Shown: positions 44,157 to 52,956 of the stretch, in pieces
How the letters are laid out: every line of letters starts with the position of its first letter
Position numbering within the stretch: position 1 is the stretch's first letter
Assembly (NCBI GenBank): GCA_964438975.1
Contig: CAYTMU010000002.1
Span: forward strand, 62,001-126,000
Length of the DNA stretch: 64,000 bases
DNA from: Chryseosolibacter sp964438975
GTDB lineage: Bacteria; Bacteroidota; Bacteroidia; Cytophagales; Cyclobacteriaceae
Direction of reading: 5' to 3'
Notes under the pieces: generated by a model
The model's input: only the letters and a program-made list of their open reading frames with translations
The model's database searches: none
What the model was told of the DNA's origin: nothing
Program-made: the position numbers and the translations under genes

Positions 44157-44687
44157 ATGTACGCAACCGAGGTAATTGACGACATCAGAAAGCACATGAT
44201 CGTAGGTGATCACAGTCTTTCCGTAGCTGAGAGTGTCACTTCGGGACATCTTCAAGCTGCCTTGTCATTGGCGACCGACGCGTCGAAATTCTTTCATGGT
44301 GGCATCACTGTATACAACCTGGGGCAGAAGGTGAGGCACCTGCATGTGAATCCGATCCATGCGACTTCGTGCAACAGTGTATCTCAAACAGTTGCCGACG
44401 AAATGGCATTGAATGCCGTCCGATTCTTCTCCAGTGATTGGGCCATCGCCGTTACTGGTTATGGTTCACCCATGCCACAAATGGGTATCAAATCGCCCTT
44501 TGCGTTTTTTACAATCGCTCGCCATTCGCAGATAGTTTGTCGCGGCCGGCTCGATAGCGAAGATGACGGTTTGCTCAACGTCCAGGTCCGCTTTGCCAAT
44601 ACTATTCTCAGGCACTTCCGGAACCACCTCTCGGGGATAGGTGACCCGTCCCGGCCGGATGATGTGGCGAATGCGCGCGGGGCGTAG
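44157..44687 (+). CDS. CinA C-terminal-domain protein (nicotinamide-nucleotide amidase-like)
   Basis: I start this at 44157 (MYATEVIDDIRK), giving 176 residues; a longer frame begins at 44118. It matches the stand-alone CinA-C/PncC domain: LSVAESVTSGHLQAALS (equivalent to the AESCTGG motif, here AESVTSG), FFHGGITVYN, NSVSQTVADEMA and WAIAVTGYGSP (family AVTGIAGP). PncC deamidates NMN in NAD recycling. The motif changes (Cys-Thr-Gly to Val-Thr-Ser and Gly-Tyr-Gly-Ser for GIAGP) are noticeable and could mean altered activity. Confidence 0.75.
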   Translation: MYATEVIDDIRKHMIVGDHSLSVAESVTSGHLQAALSLATDASKFFHGGITVYNLGQKVRHLHVNPIHATSCNSVSQTVADEMALNAVRFFSSDWAIAVTGYGSPMPQMGIKSPFAFFTIARHSQIVCRGRLDSEDDGLLNVQVRFANTILRHFRNHLSGIGDPSRPDDVANARGA

Positions 44688-44834
44688 TATTTCCCACGCG
44701 GAGGCACCTTTTTTATTGATCATTTTTTGTTGACCTTGCCGCCTGAAAATCGGAATCCCATCATATCTGCTTTGGTCTTGTCGGTATTCCGCAGAAAATT
44801 TATCTTGCTGAATTGTCTCAACCCTGAGCCCACT

Positions 44835-47800
44835 ATGAAAAAATACCTTATCCTGTTAGTAATCCTGGCTAGTGTCGCCAGCTCGTGCAGTAAGAAGCGC
44901 GAAGGTGACCCGAGGATATTAGTATTCTCGAAAACGGCTGGTTTTTATCATAAGTCCATACCGGTGGGCGTGGCGGCGCTTCAAAAGCTTGGACAAGAGA
45001 ACGGCCTTCTTGTCGACACAACAACCAACTCCGCATATTTTAACGAGGATTCGCTGAAGCGTTACTCGGCGGTTATCTTCCTCAACACCACCGGCGATGT
45101 CCTGGACCATCGTCAGGAGATAGCTTTCGAACGGTATATCCAGGCAGGAGGTGGCTTCGTCGGTGTACATGCGGCGACGGACACGGAGTATGATTGGCGG
45201 TGGTATGGTAAACTGGTTGGTGCGTATTTCAAAGGGCATCCCAGGACTCAAAATGCAAAATTCGTTATCAAGGATAAGCGCTCCCCTGCGACTGAGTTTT
45301 TTGCCGATACCGTATGGGAACGCACGGATGAACTTTACAATTTCAAACGTCTCAATCCCGATGTTAATGTATTGATGACTGTTGATGAATCCTCGTATGA
45401 AGGTGGAGGTCATGGAGATTACCATCCGATGGCATGGTACCACGAATATGATGGCGGCCGCGCGTTCTACACTGCGTTGGGACATACTGATGAGAGCTAT
45501 TCTGAAGAGAACTACCTCAAGCATGTGCTGGGAGGTATCCGGTATGCGATTGGTGATAATCTCGAGTTGAATTACAAGAACGCAATATCACAGTTCCCGC
45601 CCGACGACGATCGCTTTACCAAAACGCAGCTTTCGTATGGCCAGTTTTTCGAGCCGACGGAAATGACGATCCTGCCAAACCTCGATATACTTGTTACCCA
45701 GCGCCGAGGGGAGATCCTGCTCTATAAGAATGCTACCAAGGAATTGAAACAGGTCGGGTTTCTCAATGTATACTGGAGGACATCTGTGAAAGGTGTGAAT
45801 GCTGAGGAGGGAGTCTTGGGCATCGCCAAGGATCCTGGCTTCGAGAAGAACAACTGGATCTACATATTCTATAGTCCTGTTGATAGTTCGGTCAATCGTC
45901 TTTCGCGATTTACCTTTAAGAACGACACACTCGATTTGACCACGGAGAAAGTCATCCTCGATGTGAAGTCTCAACGCGAGATATGCTGTCACACCGGAGG
46001 GTCAATCGCATTCGGCCCGGACGGACTGCTTTACCTTTCCACTGGCGACAACTCCACGCCATTCAATGAGCCGGGAGCACGTTTTGTCAACAGAGGATTT
46101 GCGCCGCTCAATGATCTCCCTGGCAGCGAGCAGTACGATGCGTTGCGGTCAGCCGGTAATACAAACGATCTGCGCGGAAAGGTCCTTCGGATTCGCGTAA
46201 AAGATGACGCGACATATGAGATCCCCGACGGGAATCTCTTTCCTAAAGATTCCGACAAGACACGTCCTGAAATATACGTGATGGGCAACCGGAATCCGTA
46301 TCGCATCTCGATAGATCAGAAGAATAGCAATCTCTACTGGGGGGAAGTGGGCCCCGACGCTTCCAGCGACAGTATGGCGACCCGCGGCCCCCGGGGATAT
46401 GATGAAGTTAACCAGGCGAGAGAGGCAGGGAATTTCGGATGGCCCCTGTTTGTCGGCGACAATTACGCGTATCGTGAGTATGACTACGCCACGGGAGAGA
46501 GTGGAGAACTCTTCGATCCAGAGAGGCCTATCAACAGTTCCCGGAATAACACAGGCTTGAATGAACTACCGCCGGCCCTGCCAGCATTCATTTGGTATCC
46601 GTATGCAGTATCGGCTGATTTTCCGCAGTTAGGCACCGGCGGCCGCAACGCGATGGCCGGTCCTGTCTATTATACAGACATGTTCCCGAAGGAAACCCGC
46701 CTACCTGATTACTACAACGGTAAGCTCATCATCTACGATTGGATCCGAGGATGGATAAAGGCTGTAACACTTTTTCCGAACGGCGACTACAACAAGATGG
46801 AGCCTTTCTTCGCTGATATCGATATCAACTCACTTATTGATATGGAGGTAGGTCCTGATGGCCGCTTGTATCTACTCGAATATGGCACCGGTTGGTTCAG
46901 TAAGAATGAGAACTCAGGCCTTGCGCGCATAGATTACAACGCAGGAAACAGACCTCCAAAGATCCTTGGATTCGATGTCGACAAAACTTCGGGTGTCTTA
47001 CCGTTCAATATCAAAGCTTCCGTTGAAGCAACCGACCCCGAGAACGATAAGATCACATATGTGTGGCATCTCGGGAATGGAACGACAAAGGAAACTACAG
47101 CGCCTCAGTTGGACCATACCTATAGCTCGGTTGGTGACTACGGTCTGTCAGTCGAAGTGAAGGATCAACAAGGTGCTTCCGTCAAGAGCAATGCTATTCA
47201 ATTATATGCAGGCAATGAGGCACCGCAGGTAACCCTCGAAATAACCGGAGGCAACAGGTCTTTCTTCCTGGATGGTGTGCCGTTAAATTACCGGGTCATG
47301 GTAAACGATCCGAACGACACGGCTCCCTTCGATCCGGCAAATCTCTTTGTCTCGGTCGATTATGTTGAAGGTGGATATGATAAAGCGGCGTCAACAATGG
47401 GACATCAGCAGGGGGAAGTGAATGTAATCGGAAAAGGGTTGGTGGAGTCGCTTGATTGCAAGAGTTGCCATAAGGAGACGGAGAAATCCATCGGACCGTC
47501 CTATCTGCAGGTTGCACAGAAATATGGTGGAGATCCTGAGGCGCGGAACTACCTGATCGGAAAGATACTTAAGGGAAGTCAGGGTGTTTGGGGCGAGACA
47601 GCGATGCCTGCGCACCCTACCCTCCCGGAGAATGACGCGCATCAGATCGTGAGTTGGATAATGTCGCTCGGCAATGACGCGTCTGCTATGAAGTCACTAC
47701 CGGCGTCTGGCTCGATCACGCCGCCTGGAGATCTTGCCGGTGATGCGGCGCTCGTCCTTTCGGCGACTTACACTGATAAAGGAGGTAACAACGTCAAGGC

Positions 47801-48233
47801 GCTGACAGGATCGAATGCCCTCGTACTCGCGAGCAGTCAGATATTGCTGTCAGGTAAGGAGAACGTGAAAGGCTTCCGGCACATGAAGGTGGGGAACAAC
47901 AATGTCGCAGGTGTCCCCAAAGAAGAAGGGTGGTTCGCCATCGATAGCATTGACCTGGCAAACGTAGGTTCAGTCGATATTCTGCTCGGGTGGCAAAGGA
48001 CTCCTTCCGCGCTGCATGATTTCGAAGTCAGATTAGACGCGCCCGCGGGTCGGATACTCGGCAAGGGGCGCATGCCAGCACCGAAGCAAGACGGTCGGAC
48101 TGGATCTGCGCGGGTACGCCTTAACGCCGTGACAGACGGAAAGCTCCACTCGCTATACTTTATCTATAAGCCAGGTAAAGAAGCGTCGTCTGGCCAGGTT
48201 GCTGTTCGGGGTGTCAAGTTTCACGCGAAGTAA
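44835..48233 (+). CDS. ThuA / PQQ-sugar-dehydrogenase-like / PKD / cytochrome c fusion lipoprotein
   Basis: The start at 44835 gives a lipoprotein signal (MKKYLILLVILASVASSC) and 1132 residues; an in-frame ATG at 44727 would add a non-signal extension. Domains in order: ThuA-like (about 24-240, RILVFSKTAGFYHKSI, GGGFVGVHAATDTEYDWRWYG), a glucose/sorbosone dehydrogenase-like beta-propeller (about 268-700, CHTGGSIAFGPDGLLYLSTGDNS, MGNRNPYRISID), a PKD domain (about 704-795), a c-type cytochrome with heme motif CKSCH at 875-879 and a Met ligand in AMPAHP, and a C-terminal beta-sandwich resembling carbohydrate-binding modules (about 985-1132). It probably oxidises a sugar in the envelope with electrons passed to the heme. 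The substrate is unknown. Confidence 0.85.
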   Translation: MKKYLILLVILASVASSCSKKREGDPRILVFSKTAGFYHKSIPVGVAALQKLGQENGLLVDTTTNSAYFNEDSLKRYSAVIFLNTTGDVLDHRQEIAFERYIQAGGGFVGVHAATDTEYDWRWYGKLVGAYFKGHPRTQNAKFVIKDKRSPATEFFADTVWERTDELYNFKRLNPDVNVLMTVDESSYEGGGHGDYHPMAWYHEYDGGRAFYTALGHTDESYSEENYLKHVLGGIRYAIGDNLELNYKNAISQFPPDDDRFTKTQLSYGQFFEPTEMTILPNLDILVTQRRGEILLYKNATKELKQVGFLNVYWRTSVKGVNAEEGVLGIAKDPGFEKNNWIYIFYSPVDSSVNRLSRFTFKNDTLDLTTEKVILDVKSQREICCHTGGSIAFGPDGLLYLSTGDNSTPFNEPGARFVNRGFAPLNDLPGSEQYDALRSAGNTNDLRGKVLRIRVKDDATYEIPDGNLFPKDSDKTRPEIYVMGNRNPYRISIDQKNSNLYWGEVGPDASSDSMATRGPRGYDEVNQAREAGNFGWPLFVGDNYAYREYDYATGESGELFDPERPINSSRNNTGLNELPPALPAFIWYPYAVSADFPQLGTGGRNAMAGPVYYTDMFPKETRLPDYYNGKLIIYDWIRGWIKAVTLFPNGDYNKMEPFFADIDINSLIDMEVGPDGRLYLLEYGTGWFSKNENSGLARIDYNAGNRPPKILGFDVDKTSGVLPFNIKASVEATDPENDKITYVWHLGNGTTKETTAPQLDHTYSSVGDYGLSVEVKDQQGASVKSNAIQLYAGNEAPQVTLEITGGNRSFFLDGVPLNYRVMVNDPNDTAPFDPANLFVSVDYVEGGYDKAASTMGHQQGEVNVIGKGLVESLDCKSCHKETEKSIGPSYLQVAQKYGGDPEARNYLIGKILKGSQGVWGETAMPAHPTLPENDAHQIVSWIMSLGNDASAMKSLPASGSITPPGDLAGDAALVLSATYTDKGGNNVKALTGSNALVLASSQILLSGKENVKGFRHMKVGNNNVAGVPKEEGWFAIDSIDLANVGSVDILLGWQRTPSALHDFEVRLDAPAGRILGKGRMPAPKQDGRTGSARVRLNAVTDGKLHSLYFIYKPGKEASSGQVAVRGVKFHAK

Positions 48234-48238
48234 ACGGA

Positions 48239-49540
48239 CTACGAGTTGATATAGTCGACGATGCAATCACGTATTCCTTCGAAGGTTCTGGTTAGTTCCG
48301 CCTCGTCTTTCTCCAGAAGCGTTACACGGAATCCTTCGAGGTCGGAGCAGAACGATGATATAGGGACAACACAGATACCCTTAGCTGCGAGCAGATAATA
48401 GACAAATCGCTTGTCCAGAGGCAATTGTTCACTCGTCCATTTTTCAACGAGCTTCCGCACTTCGGGATTATCGATCGCGACTCTTTGATGAGATTTCAGA
48501 ACTCCTTTTGGGAAAATTATCGTGTTGTAAAATGCTCCGAATGTCTCGTTGAAGGTCAATTCGGGAACGGAGTGCAGGATATCAGCGATGATCTTACTGC
48601 ACTTCCCGATTTCGCGATTCGTTTCTTCGCGATACGCCCGGAAGCGAGGATCTCCCAATATTTTGGGGATCGCGACCTGCGGTAGCTTCGTCGAGCAGAC
48701 CTCAATCATTTTTGCATTGTCGAGAGCTGCGCAATAGCGATTGAAATCCTCATCCTTGTCGCGGTTGTAGTATTCCACCCATCCGCATCGGGCTCCTGGC
48801 CATGGAATCTCTTTCGAGATTCCTTTCATGGAGATTCCGGGAACATCTTCTATGATCTCCGCCAGTGAGTAAGCTCGAGCTCCATTATAGGTGATGTTGA
48901 TATAGATCTCATCTGCCACGAGGAACAGATTGAATTCACGAGCAATCTCAACGATACGTTTCAGCGTGTCCAACGGATATACCATTCCCGTTGGATTGTC
49001 GGGATTGATGATGAGTATCCCTACGATGTTGGGGTTGTATTTGACTTTGTTATAAAGGTCATCCAGATCGGGATACCAATGGTTATCCGGATCAAGCTTG
49101 TACGTGAGGGGTTCATTGCTGGCGTGCGCGGCTTCAGCGCTTGAGTGGGTCGAGTATGCAGGGGAAGGCCCGATCACTCGTGATGTAGGTGCGATGTACT
49201 GATACACTTTAGCGATAGCGTCACCCAACCCGTTGAAGAAGCAGATGTCATCAGGGGTGATCGATACGCCTCCCATGGCATTCGTTTGTTGAGCAAGGAA
49301 CTCGCGAGTTTCCAACATCCCTTTAGAAGGGCAGTAGCTATAGACATCATCGTGGCGAACAAGTTCCGCTACGATGTCCTTGATCCATGCGGGAAGTTTG
49401 TGGTTCTTCTGAATCGGATCGCCGATGTTCTCCCAGGATATTGGAACACCGAGTTTCTTCAATTGCTCGGCTTTCTTGACGATCTCCCGGATCTCATAAC
49501 TGAGTTCGTTAGCCCCTTCGCTTAATAGTCTTTGTCGCAT
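48239..49540 (-). CDS. Class I/II PLP-dependent aminotransferase
   Basis: This 433-residue fold-type I aminotransferase has the substrate-binding region ENIGDPIQKNHKLP, the NPDNPTG motif (with Asn contacting PLP), DEIYINITYNG, and the Schiff-base Lys in GISKEIPWPGARCGWVEYY. The closest recognisable group is alanine/aspartate-type aminotransferases; the amino-acid substrate cannot be set by eye. The spacing between the active-site Lys and the PGxRxGW is expanded by a Trp-containing loop. It is divergent from the Phe/Tyr operon leader, and the stop codons of this gene and the ThuA fusion are five bases apart. Confidence 0.85.
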   Translation of the reverse strand: MRQRLLSEGANELSYEIREIVKKAEQLKKLGVPISWENIGDPIQKNHKLPAWIKDIVAELVRHDDVYSYCPSKGMLETREFLAQQTNAMGGVSITPDDICFFNGLGDAIAKVYQYIAPTSRVIGPSPAYSTHSSAEAAHASNEPLTYKLDPDNHWYPDLDDLYNKVKYNPNIVGILIINPDNPTGMVYPLDTLKRIVEIAREFNLFLVADEIYINITYNGARAYSLAEIIEDVPGISMKGISKEIPWPGARCGWVEYYNRDKDEDFNRYCAALDNAKMIEVCSTKLPQVAIPKILGDPRFRAYREETNREIGKCSKIIADILHSVPELTFNETFGAFYNTIIFPKGVLKSHQRVAIDNPEVRKLVEKWTSEQLPLDKRFVYYLLAAKGICVVPISSFCSDLEGFRVTLLEKDEAELTRTFEGIRDCIVDYINS

Positions 49541-49598
49541 ACCATTTTACTTCAGCAGCGATGTTGGGACTTTTGTCGTAACGATTCAAGCGTATAAT

Positions 49599-49606
49599 CA
49601 AAAATA
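49599..49606 (-). promoter_or_regulatory. Predicted -7 element of the minus-strand aminotransferase gene
   Basis: The minus-strand word TATTTTTG matches TAnnTTTG exactly, with a TTA 19 bases upstream as a weak -33. It would give a leader of about 50 bases before the ATG at 49540. Confidence 0.4.
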
Positions 49607-49673
49607 TTTACATTTCGCCGTCTCCTAACGATCATTAGCCTCGAAAATATTGGTGAAAAAGGAATAACCGTTG

Positions 49674-49706
49674 TTTGCAAACAAGCGGGAAAACTATTTA
49701 TCTTAG
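49674..49706 (+). promoter_or_regulatory. Predicted promoter of the Phe/Tyr operon
   Basis: TTTG (49674-49677), a 21-base spacer and TATCTTAG (49699-49706) fit the Bacteroidota -33/-7 pattern with one deviation in the -7 word. Transcription would begin near 49713, about nine bases before the leader-peptide ATG. Confidence 0.5.
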
Positions 49707-49721
49707 TGCCCGAATACAGAA

Positions 49722-49784
49722 ATGAACTGGCACAACACGTTTTTTTACTTTTTCTACTACTTTAAGACCCGAGCGGGACTTTAA
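49722..49784 (+). CDS. Phe/Tyr leader peptide of the aromatic amino acid operon
   Basis: A 20-codon ORF too short for normal gene calling starts with ATG at 49722 and ends with TAA at 49782-49784. Its codons 7-14 (49740-49763) are TTT TTT TAC TTT TTC TAC TAC TTT, encoding FFYFFYYF: five Phe and three Tyr codons in a row. It precedes a strong terminator and the genes for phenylalanine and tyrosine synthesis. This is the classical architecture of amino-acid attenuation: the ribosome would stall in the run when charged Phe- or Tyr-tRNA is short. A Trp and a His codon come at positions 3 and 4. The peptide itself needs no function. Confidence 0.87.
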   Translation: MNWHNTFFYFFYYFKTRAGL

Positions 49785-49852
49785 GAGTGGCGTGTTGTCG
49801 TAAAAAATAACAGATAAGCTCAAGGAAGTCCCGGATAACCGGGACTTTTTTT
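49774..49852 (+). terminator. Attenuator: antiterminator arm and intrinsic terminator upstream of pheA
   Basis: The terminator is AAGTCCCGG (49826-49834), loop ATAA and CCGGGACTT (49839-49847) followed by T to 49852. CGGGACTT at 49774-49781, inside the end of the leader ORF, is a copy of the 3' arm and can pair eight bases with AAGTCCCG (49826-49833), destroying the terminator. A third pairing, ACAACACG (49732-49739) with CGTGTTGT (49791-49798), encloses the leader codons and could favour termination when the leader is not translated. A ribosome that reaches the TAA covers 49774-49781 and lets the terminator form; one stalled at early Phe/Tyr codons leaves it free. Confidence 0.87.
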
Positions 49853-49875
49853 GTGCCCTTACGCATCAGACGAAT

Positions 49876-50781
49876 ATGGTAAAAGTGGCAAAAGAAGTCC
49901 GTCCGCAAAGCGCAACAGTCATATCGGGAAGTCCTGAGACGCCGGGGAAAGTGCGCGTGGCCATTCAGGGTATCTCGACCAGCTTCCACGAAGTAGCAGC
50001 GATGACATTCTTCGGTGAATCAAGGGTTGAACCAGTTGAATGCCTCACCTTCCACGATTTGTGCGAATGCCTTGACAGGGGAGAGTCAAGCTATGCAGTT
50101 ATGGCCATCGAGAATTCGATTGCAGGTAGCATATTGCCGAACTACTTCTTGCTACAGAGTTACCATTTCAGCATCATCGGCGAGTTGTATCTGCCGATTC
50201 ATATGCACTTGCTCGCGTTGCCGGGGGTGAAAATGGAAGATATCAAATCCATCGAATCGCATCCGATGGCGATCCGGCAGTGTGCCGAATTCATTTATAC
50301 AATGAGTGGGGTGGAAGTACGGGAAAGTGACGACACCGCCCTGTCGGCGCGGAAAGTGAAGGAACTTGGGTTGAGAGATACGGCGGCTATTGCGAATGAG
50401 TTTGCAGCAAAGAAGTTCGGGTTGCAAATCCTGGAGCGGAGAATTGAAACCCACAAGAAGAATTTCACTCGCTTTCTCCTGCTGGCAAAAAGAGGTCACG
50501 GTAAAACCGATGACAGCAATAAGGCATCGCTGAGTTTTGAGGTGGCACATGAGGTCGGAAGCCTGGCGGAAGCACTAATGGTGCTGAAACAGAATAAGAT
50601 CAACCTGACAAAGATCCAGTCCATTCCGATTATCGGCAAGCCTACTGAGTATTCAATCCATGTAGATATAGTTTGGAATGATCGGAAAAGCTATGACGAT
50701 GCCATTGGCCAACTTCTCCGACAGGTGAGGAATCTCAATATTCTTGGAGAATACAGGAAAGCGGACATTCAATACAACTGA
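49876..50781 (+). CDS. pheA: Prephenate dehydratase with ACT domain
   Basis: This 301-residue enzyme converts prephenate to phenylpyruvate in phenylalanine synthesis. The catalytic domain (about 28-205) starts VRVAIQGISTSFHEVAAMTFF and includes AVMAIENSIAGSI, IESHPMAIRQCAEF and the catalytic TRF motif in HKKNFTRFLLLAK. The ACT domain follows (about 220-300). Its regulatory signature GALV/ESRP of E. coli is replaced by GSLA (228-231) and QSIP (248-251). The first 27 residues are an extension of low conservation. No chorismate mutase domain is attached; that activity is in the last biosynthetic gene of the operon. It is the first gene after the attenuator. Confidence 0.93.
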   Translation: MVKVAKEVRPQSATVISGSPETPGKVRVAIQGISTSFHEVAAMTFFGESRVEPVECLTFHDLCECLDRGESSYAVMAIENSIAGSILPNYFLLQSYHFSIIGELYLPIHMHLLALPGVKMEDIKSIESHPMAIRQCAEFIYTMSGVEVRESDDTALSARKVKELGLRDTAAIANEFAAKKFGLQILERRIETHKKNFTRFLLLAKRGHGKTDDSNKASLSFEVAHEVGSLAEALMVLKQNKINLTKIQSIPIIGKPTEYSIHVDIVWNDRKSYDDAIGQLLRQVRNLNILGEYRKADIQYN

Positions 50782-50795
50782 AACAGGCGGATAAC

Positions 50796-52001
50796 ATGAT
50801 CAACACAGCAAAGCGGATCGCAAACGTGGAGGAATACTACTTCAGCAAGAAGCTGGCTGAGGTTCGCACACTCGACACTGGCGACGTACGCGTGATAAAC
50901 CTCGGTATCGGAAGCCCCGATCAGGCGCCTTCTTCGAATGCTGTTGATGCGCTGGTGGAATCTGCCCGAAATCCTGGTCATCATGGATACCAGAATTACA
51001 AAGGCATTCCTGCATTGCGGAAAGCAATTGCTGATTTTTACAAACGGACGTATCACTGTGAACTGGATCCTGAGAACATGATACTTCCGTTGATGGGATC
51101 AAAGGAGGGCATCATGCACATAGCGATGGCATTTGTCGACGAAGGTGATGAGGTGTTGATACCTGACCCGGGTTATCCCACGTACTCGTCGGTTGCCAAT
51201 CTTGTCGGCGCCCGCCTGAGACCATATGCGCTGAAAGAGGAACTTGAATGGGGTATTGATGTGGATACGTTGAAAAAAAGCGACTTATCCCGGGTCAAAT
51301 TAATGTGGATCAACTTTCCGCACATGCCGACAGGTCGGACTGCCACACAGGAGGAGTTGAAGGAACTCGTTGCTCTCGCTCGCGAGCATCGCTTTCTCAT
51401 CGTAAATGACAACCCGTATAGCCTGATCCTGAACGACGAGCCGGTGAGCCTTTTGTCTATTGAAGGAGCTGAGGACGTGGCATTGGAACTCAACTCCCTC
51501 TCCAAGTCGCATAACATGGCGGGATGGCGATTAGGTTGGGTAGCAGGTCGGAAGGAGTTCATCGATGCAGTATTGAAGGTCAAGAGCAATATGGATTCAG
51601 GCATGTTCCTGGGGTTGCAGCACGCAGCAGTGGAAGCGTTAAACAACAACGGCCGCGAGTGGTTTACCTCGCTGAATTCGATGTACCGCGAGCGGAAGGA
51701 AGTGGCGCACCGGCTTCTCGATACGCTTGGATGCAGATACAGTGAGAATCAATCGGGTTTGTTCGTATGGGCAAAAGCACCCGATGCCGTAACGGACGTG
51801 GAGAAGTGGATTGACGAAATATTGTATGGCACACGTGTGTTCATTACGCCTGGTTTTATTTTCGGCGAAGCAGGTCGAAGGTTTATCCGGATATCGCTGT
51901 GCTCAACGGCGACACAGTTAGGTGAAGCGCTGGAAAGGATCAAGGGGTTTGTTGCCCGCCAGCACGTGGAGGAAAGAAACGTAACCAATGTTGTAAAATG
52001 A
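50796..52001 (+). CDS. PLP-dependent aminotransferase, probably aromatic
   Basis: This 401-residue class I/II aminotransferase has INLGIGSPDQAPS, PGYPTYSSVANLVGA, the WINFPHMPTG block (in place of NPxNPTG), and the Schiff-base Lys in LNSLSKSHNMAGWRLGWVAG. The fold and motifs resemble LL-diaminopimelate and methionine/aromatic aminotransferases. Lying between pheA and tyrA, 14 bases after pheA and overlapping tyrA by four, it most likely converts phenylpyruvate and 4-hydroxyphenylpyruvate into Phe and Tyr, the last step of both branches. This role is inferred from context. Confidence 0.88.
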   Translation: MINTAKRIANVEEYYFSKKLAEVRTLDTGDVRVINLGIGSPDQAPSSNAVDALVESARNPGHHGYQNYKGIPALRKAIADFYKRTYHCELDPENMILPLMGSKEGIMHIAMAFVDEGDEVLIPDPGYPTYSSVANLVGARLRPYALKEELEWGIDVDTLKKSDLSRVKLMWINFPHMPTGRTATQEELKELVALAREHRFLIVNDNPYSLILNDEPVSLLSIEGAEDVALELNSLSKSHNMAGWRLGWVAGRKEFIDAVLKVKSNMDSGMFLGLQHAAVEALNNNGREWFTSLNSMYRERKEVAHRLLDTLGCRYSENQSGLFVWAKAPDAVTDVEKWIDEILYGTRVFITPGFIFGEAGRRFIRISLCSTATQLGEALERIKGFVARQHVEERNVTNVVK

Positions 52002-52888
52002 AAACTGCCGTAATCGGTCTGGGGCTTATCGGTGGAAGCATCGCAATTGACTTGCGAAAGACAGGGCTGGCAAGCAAGCTGGTCGGAGTTGATCGCAGCC
52101 CGGAGCATAGTGCGCGAGCTCTTGAACGCGGGCTAGTCGATGAGATAGCGTCGCTAGAGGATGCGGTGTCTGATGCCGACCTTGTAGTCACGGCAATTCC
52201 AGTCAACGCCATCCGGAACGTCGTAGTCGCAGTGCTCGATCGAATTCCAGCTCAAGCTGTTGTAGTGGATACAGGTTCTACCAAGGCAATGATCTGCAAA
52301 GCGATTGAAAGTCATCCGAAACGCAATCAGTTTGTCGCAGCCCATCCGCTTGCGGGTACGGAGAATTCGGGACCCGATGCAGCGTTCAGCGGACTGTTCG
52401 AGGAGAAAACGAATATTGTCTGTGAGAAGGACAAGTCATCTGACGTGGCTTTGGGGATTGCTGCAAATGTTTTTTCCGCTCTTGGAATGAGAACGATTTT
52501 CATGGGCCCCGTGGAGCATGATAAACACGTCGCCTATGTGTCGCACCTTTCGCACGTGAGTGCGTTTTTACTTGGGCAGACGGTGCTTGATATTGAAAAA
52601 GACGAGAAGAATATTTTCAATCTGGCGGGAAGCGGGTTCGCATCTACTGTCAGGCTGGCGAAGAGTTCCCCGGATATGTGGGCTCCGATTTTTGAGCAGA
52701 ACGCTGAATACCTGAGTCAGGCACTTCTCGAGTATATCATGCATTTGCAAAAGTTCCAGTACCACCTGATGAAACGGGATGTTGCTGCATTGCACCGGAT
52801 CATGACCAGCGCAAACCACATTCGTACAGTACTTGAAGGAATCGACATCAAACAGAAACCAAATCAACTTGTAGATAATAAACAGTAA
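51998..52888 (+). CDS. tyrA: Prephenate dehydrogenase
   Basis: This 296-residue enzyme oxidatively decarboxylates prephenate to 4-hydroxyphenylpyruvate for tyrosine synthesis. The NAD-binding N-terminus is AVIGLGLIGGSIAIDLRKTG with D/R selectivity GVDRS. The catalytic core includes VVDTGSTKAMI, FVAAHPLAGTENSGPDAA (with the catalytic His) and HDKHVAYVSHLSHVSAFLL. It has neither a chorismate mutase nor an ACT domain, so feedback must act by other means or at the transcript level. Its ATG overlaps the aminotransferase stop (ATGA), indicating translational coupling. Confidence 0.94.
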   Translation: MKTAVIGLGLIGGSIAIDLRKTGLASKLVGVDRSPEHSARALERGLVDEIASLEDAVSDADLVVTAIPVNAIRNVVVAVLDRIPAQAVVVDTGSTKAMICKAIESHPKRNQFVAAHPLAGTENSGPDAAFSGLFEEKTNIVCEKDKSSDVALGIAANVFSALGMRTIFMGPVEHDKHVAYVSHLSHVSAFLLGQTVLDIEKDEKNIFNLAGSGFASTVRLAKSSPDMWAPIFEQNAEYLSQALLEYIMHLQKFQYHLMKRDVAALHRIMTSANHIRTVLEGIDIKQKPNQLVDNKQ

Positions 52889-52956
52889 ATCATGTGAGGT
52901 GCTGACGGAATGACGAATGACTGACGACCTCGCAACCACTAACAAATCAAACAGAA

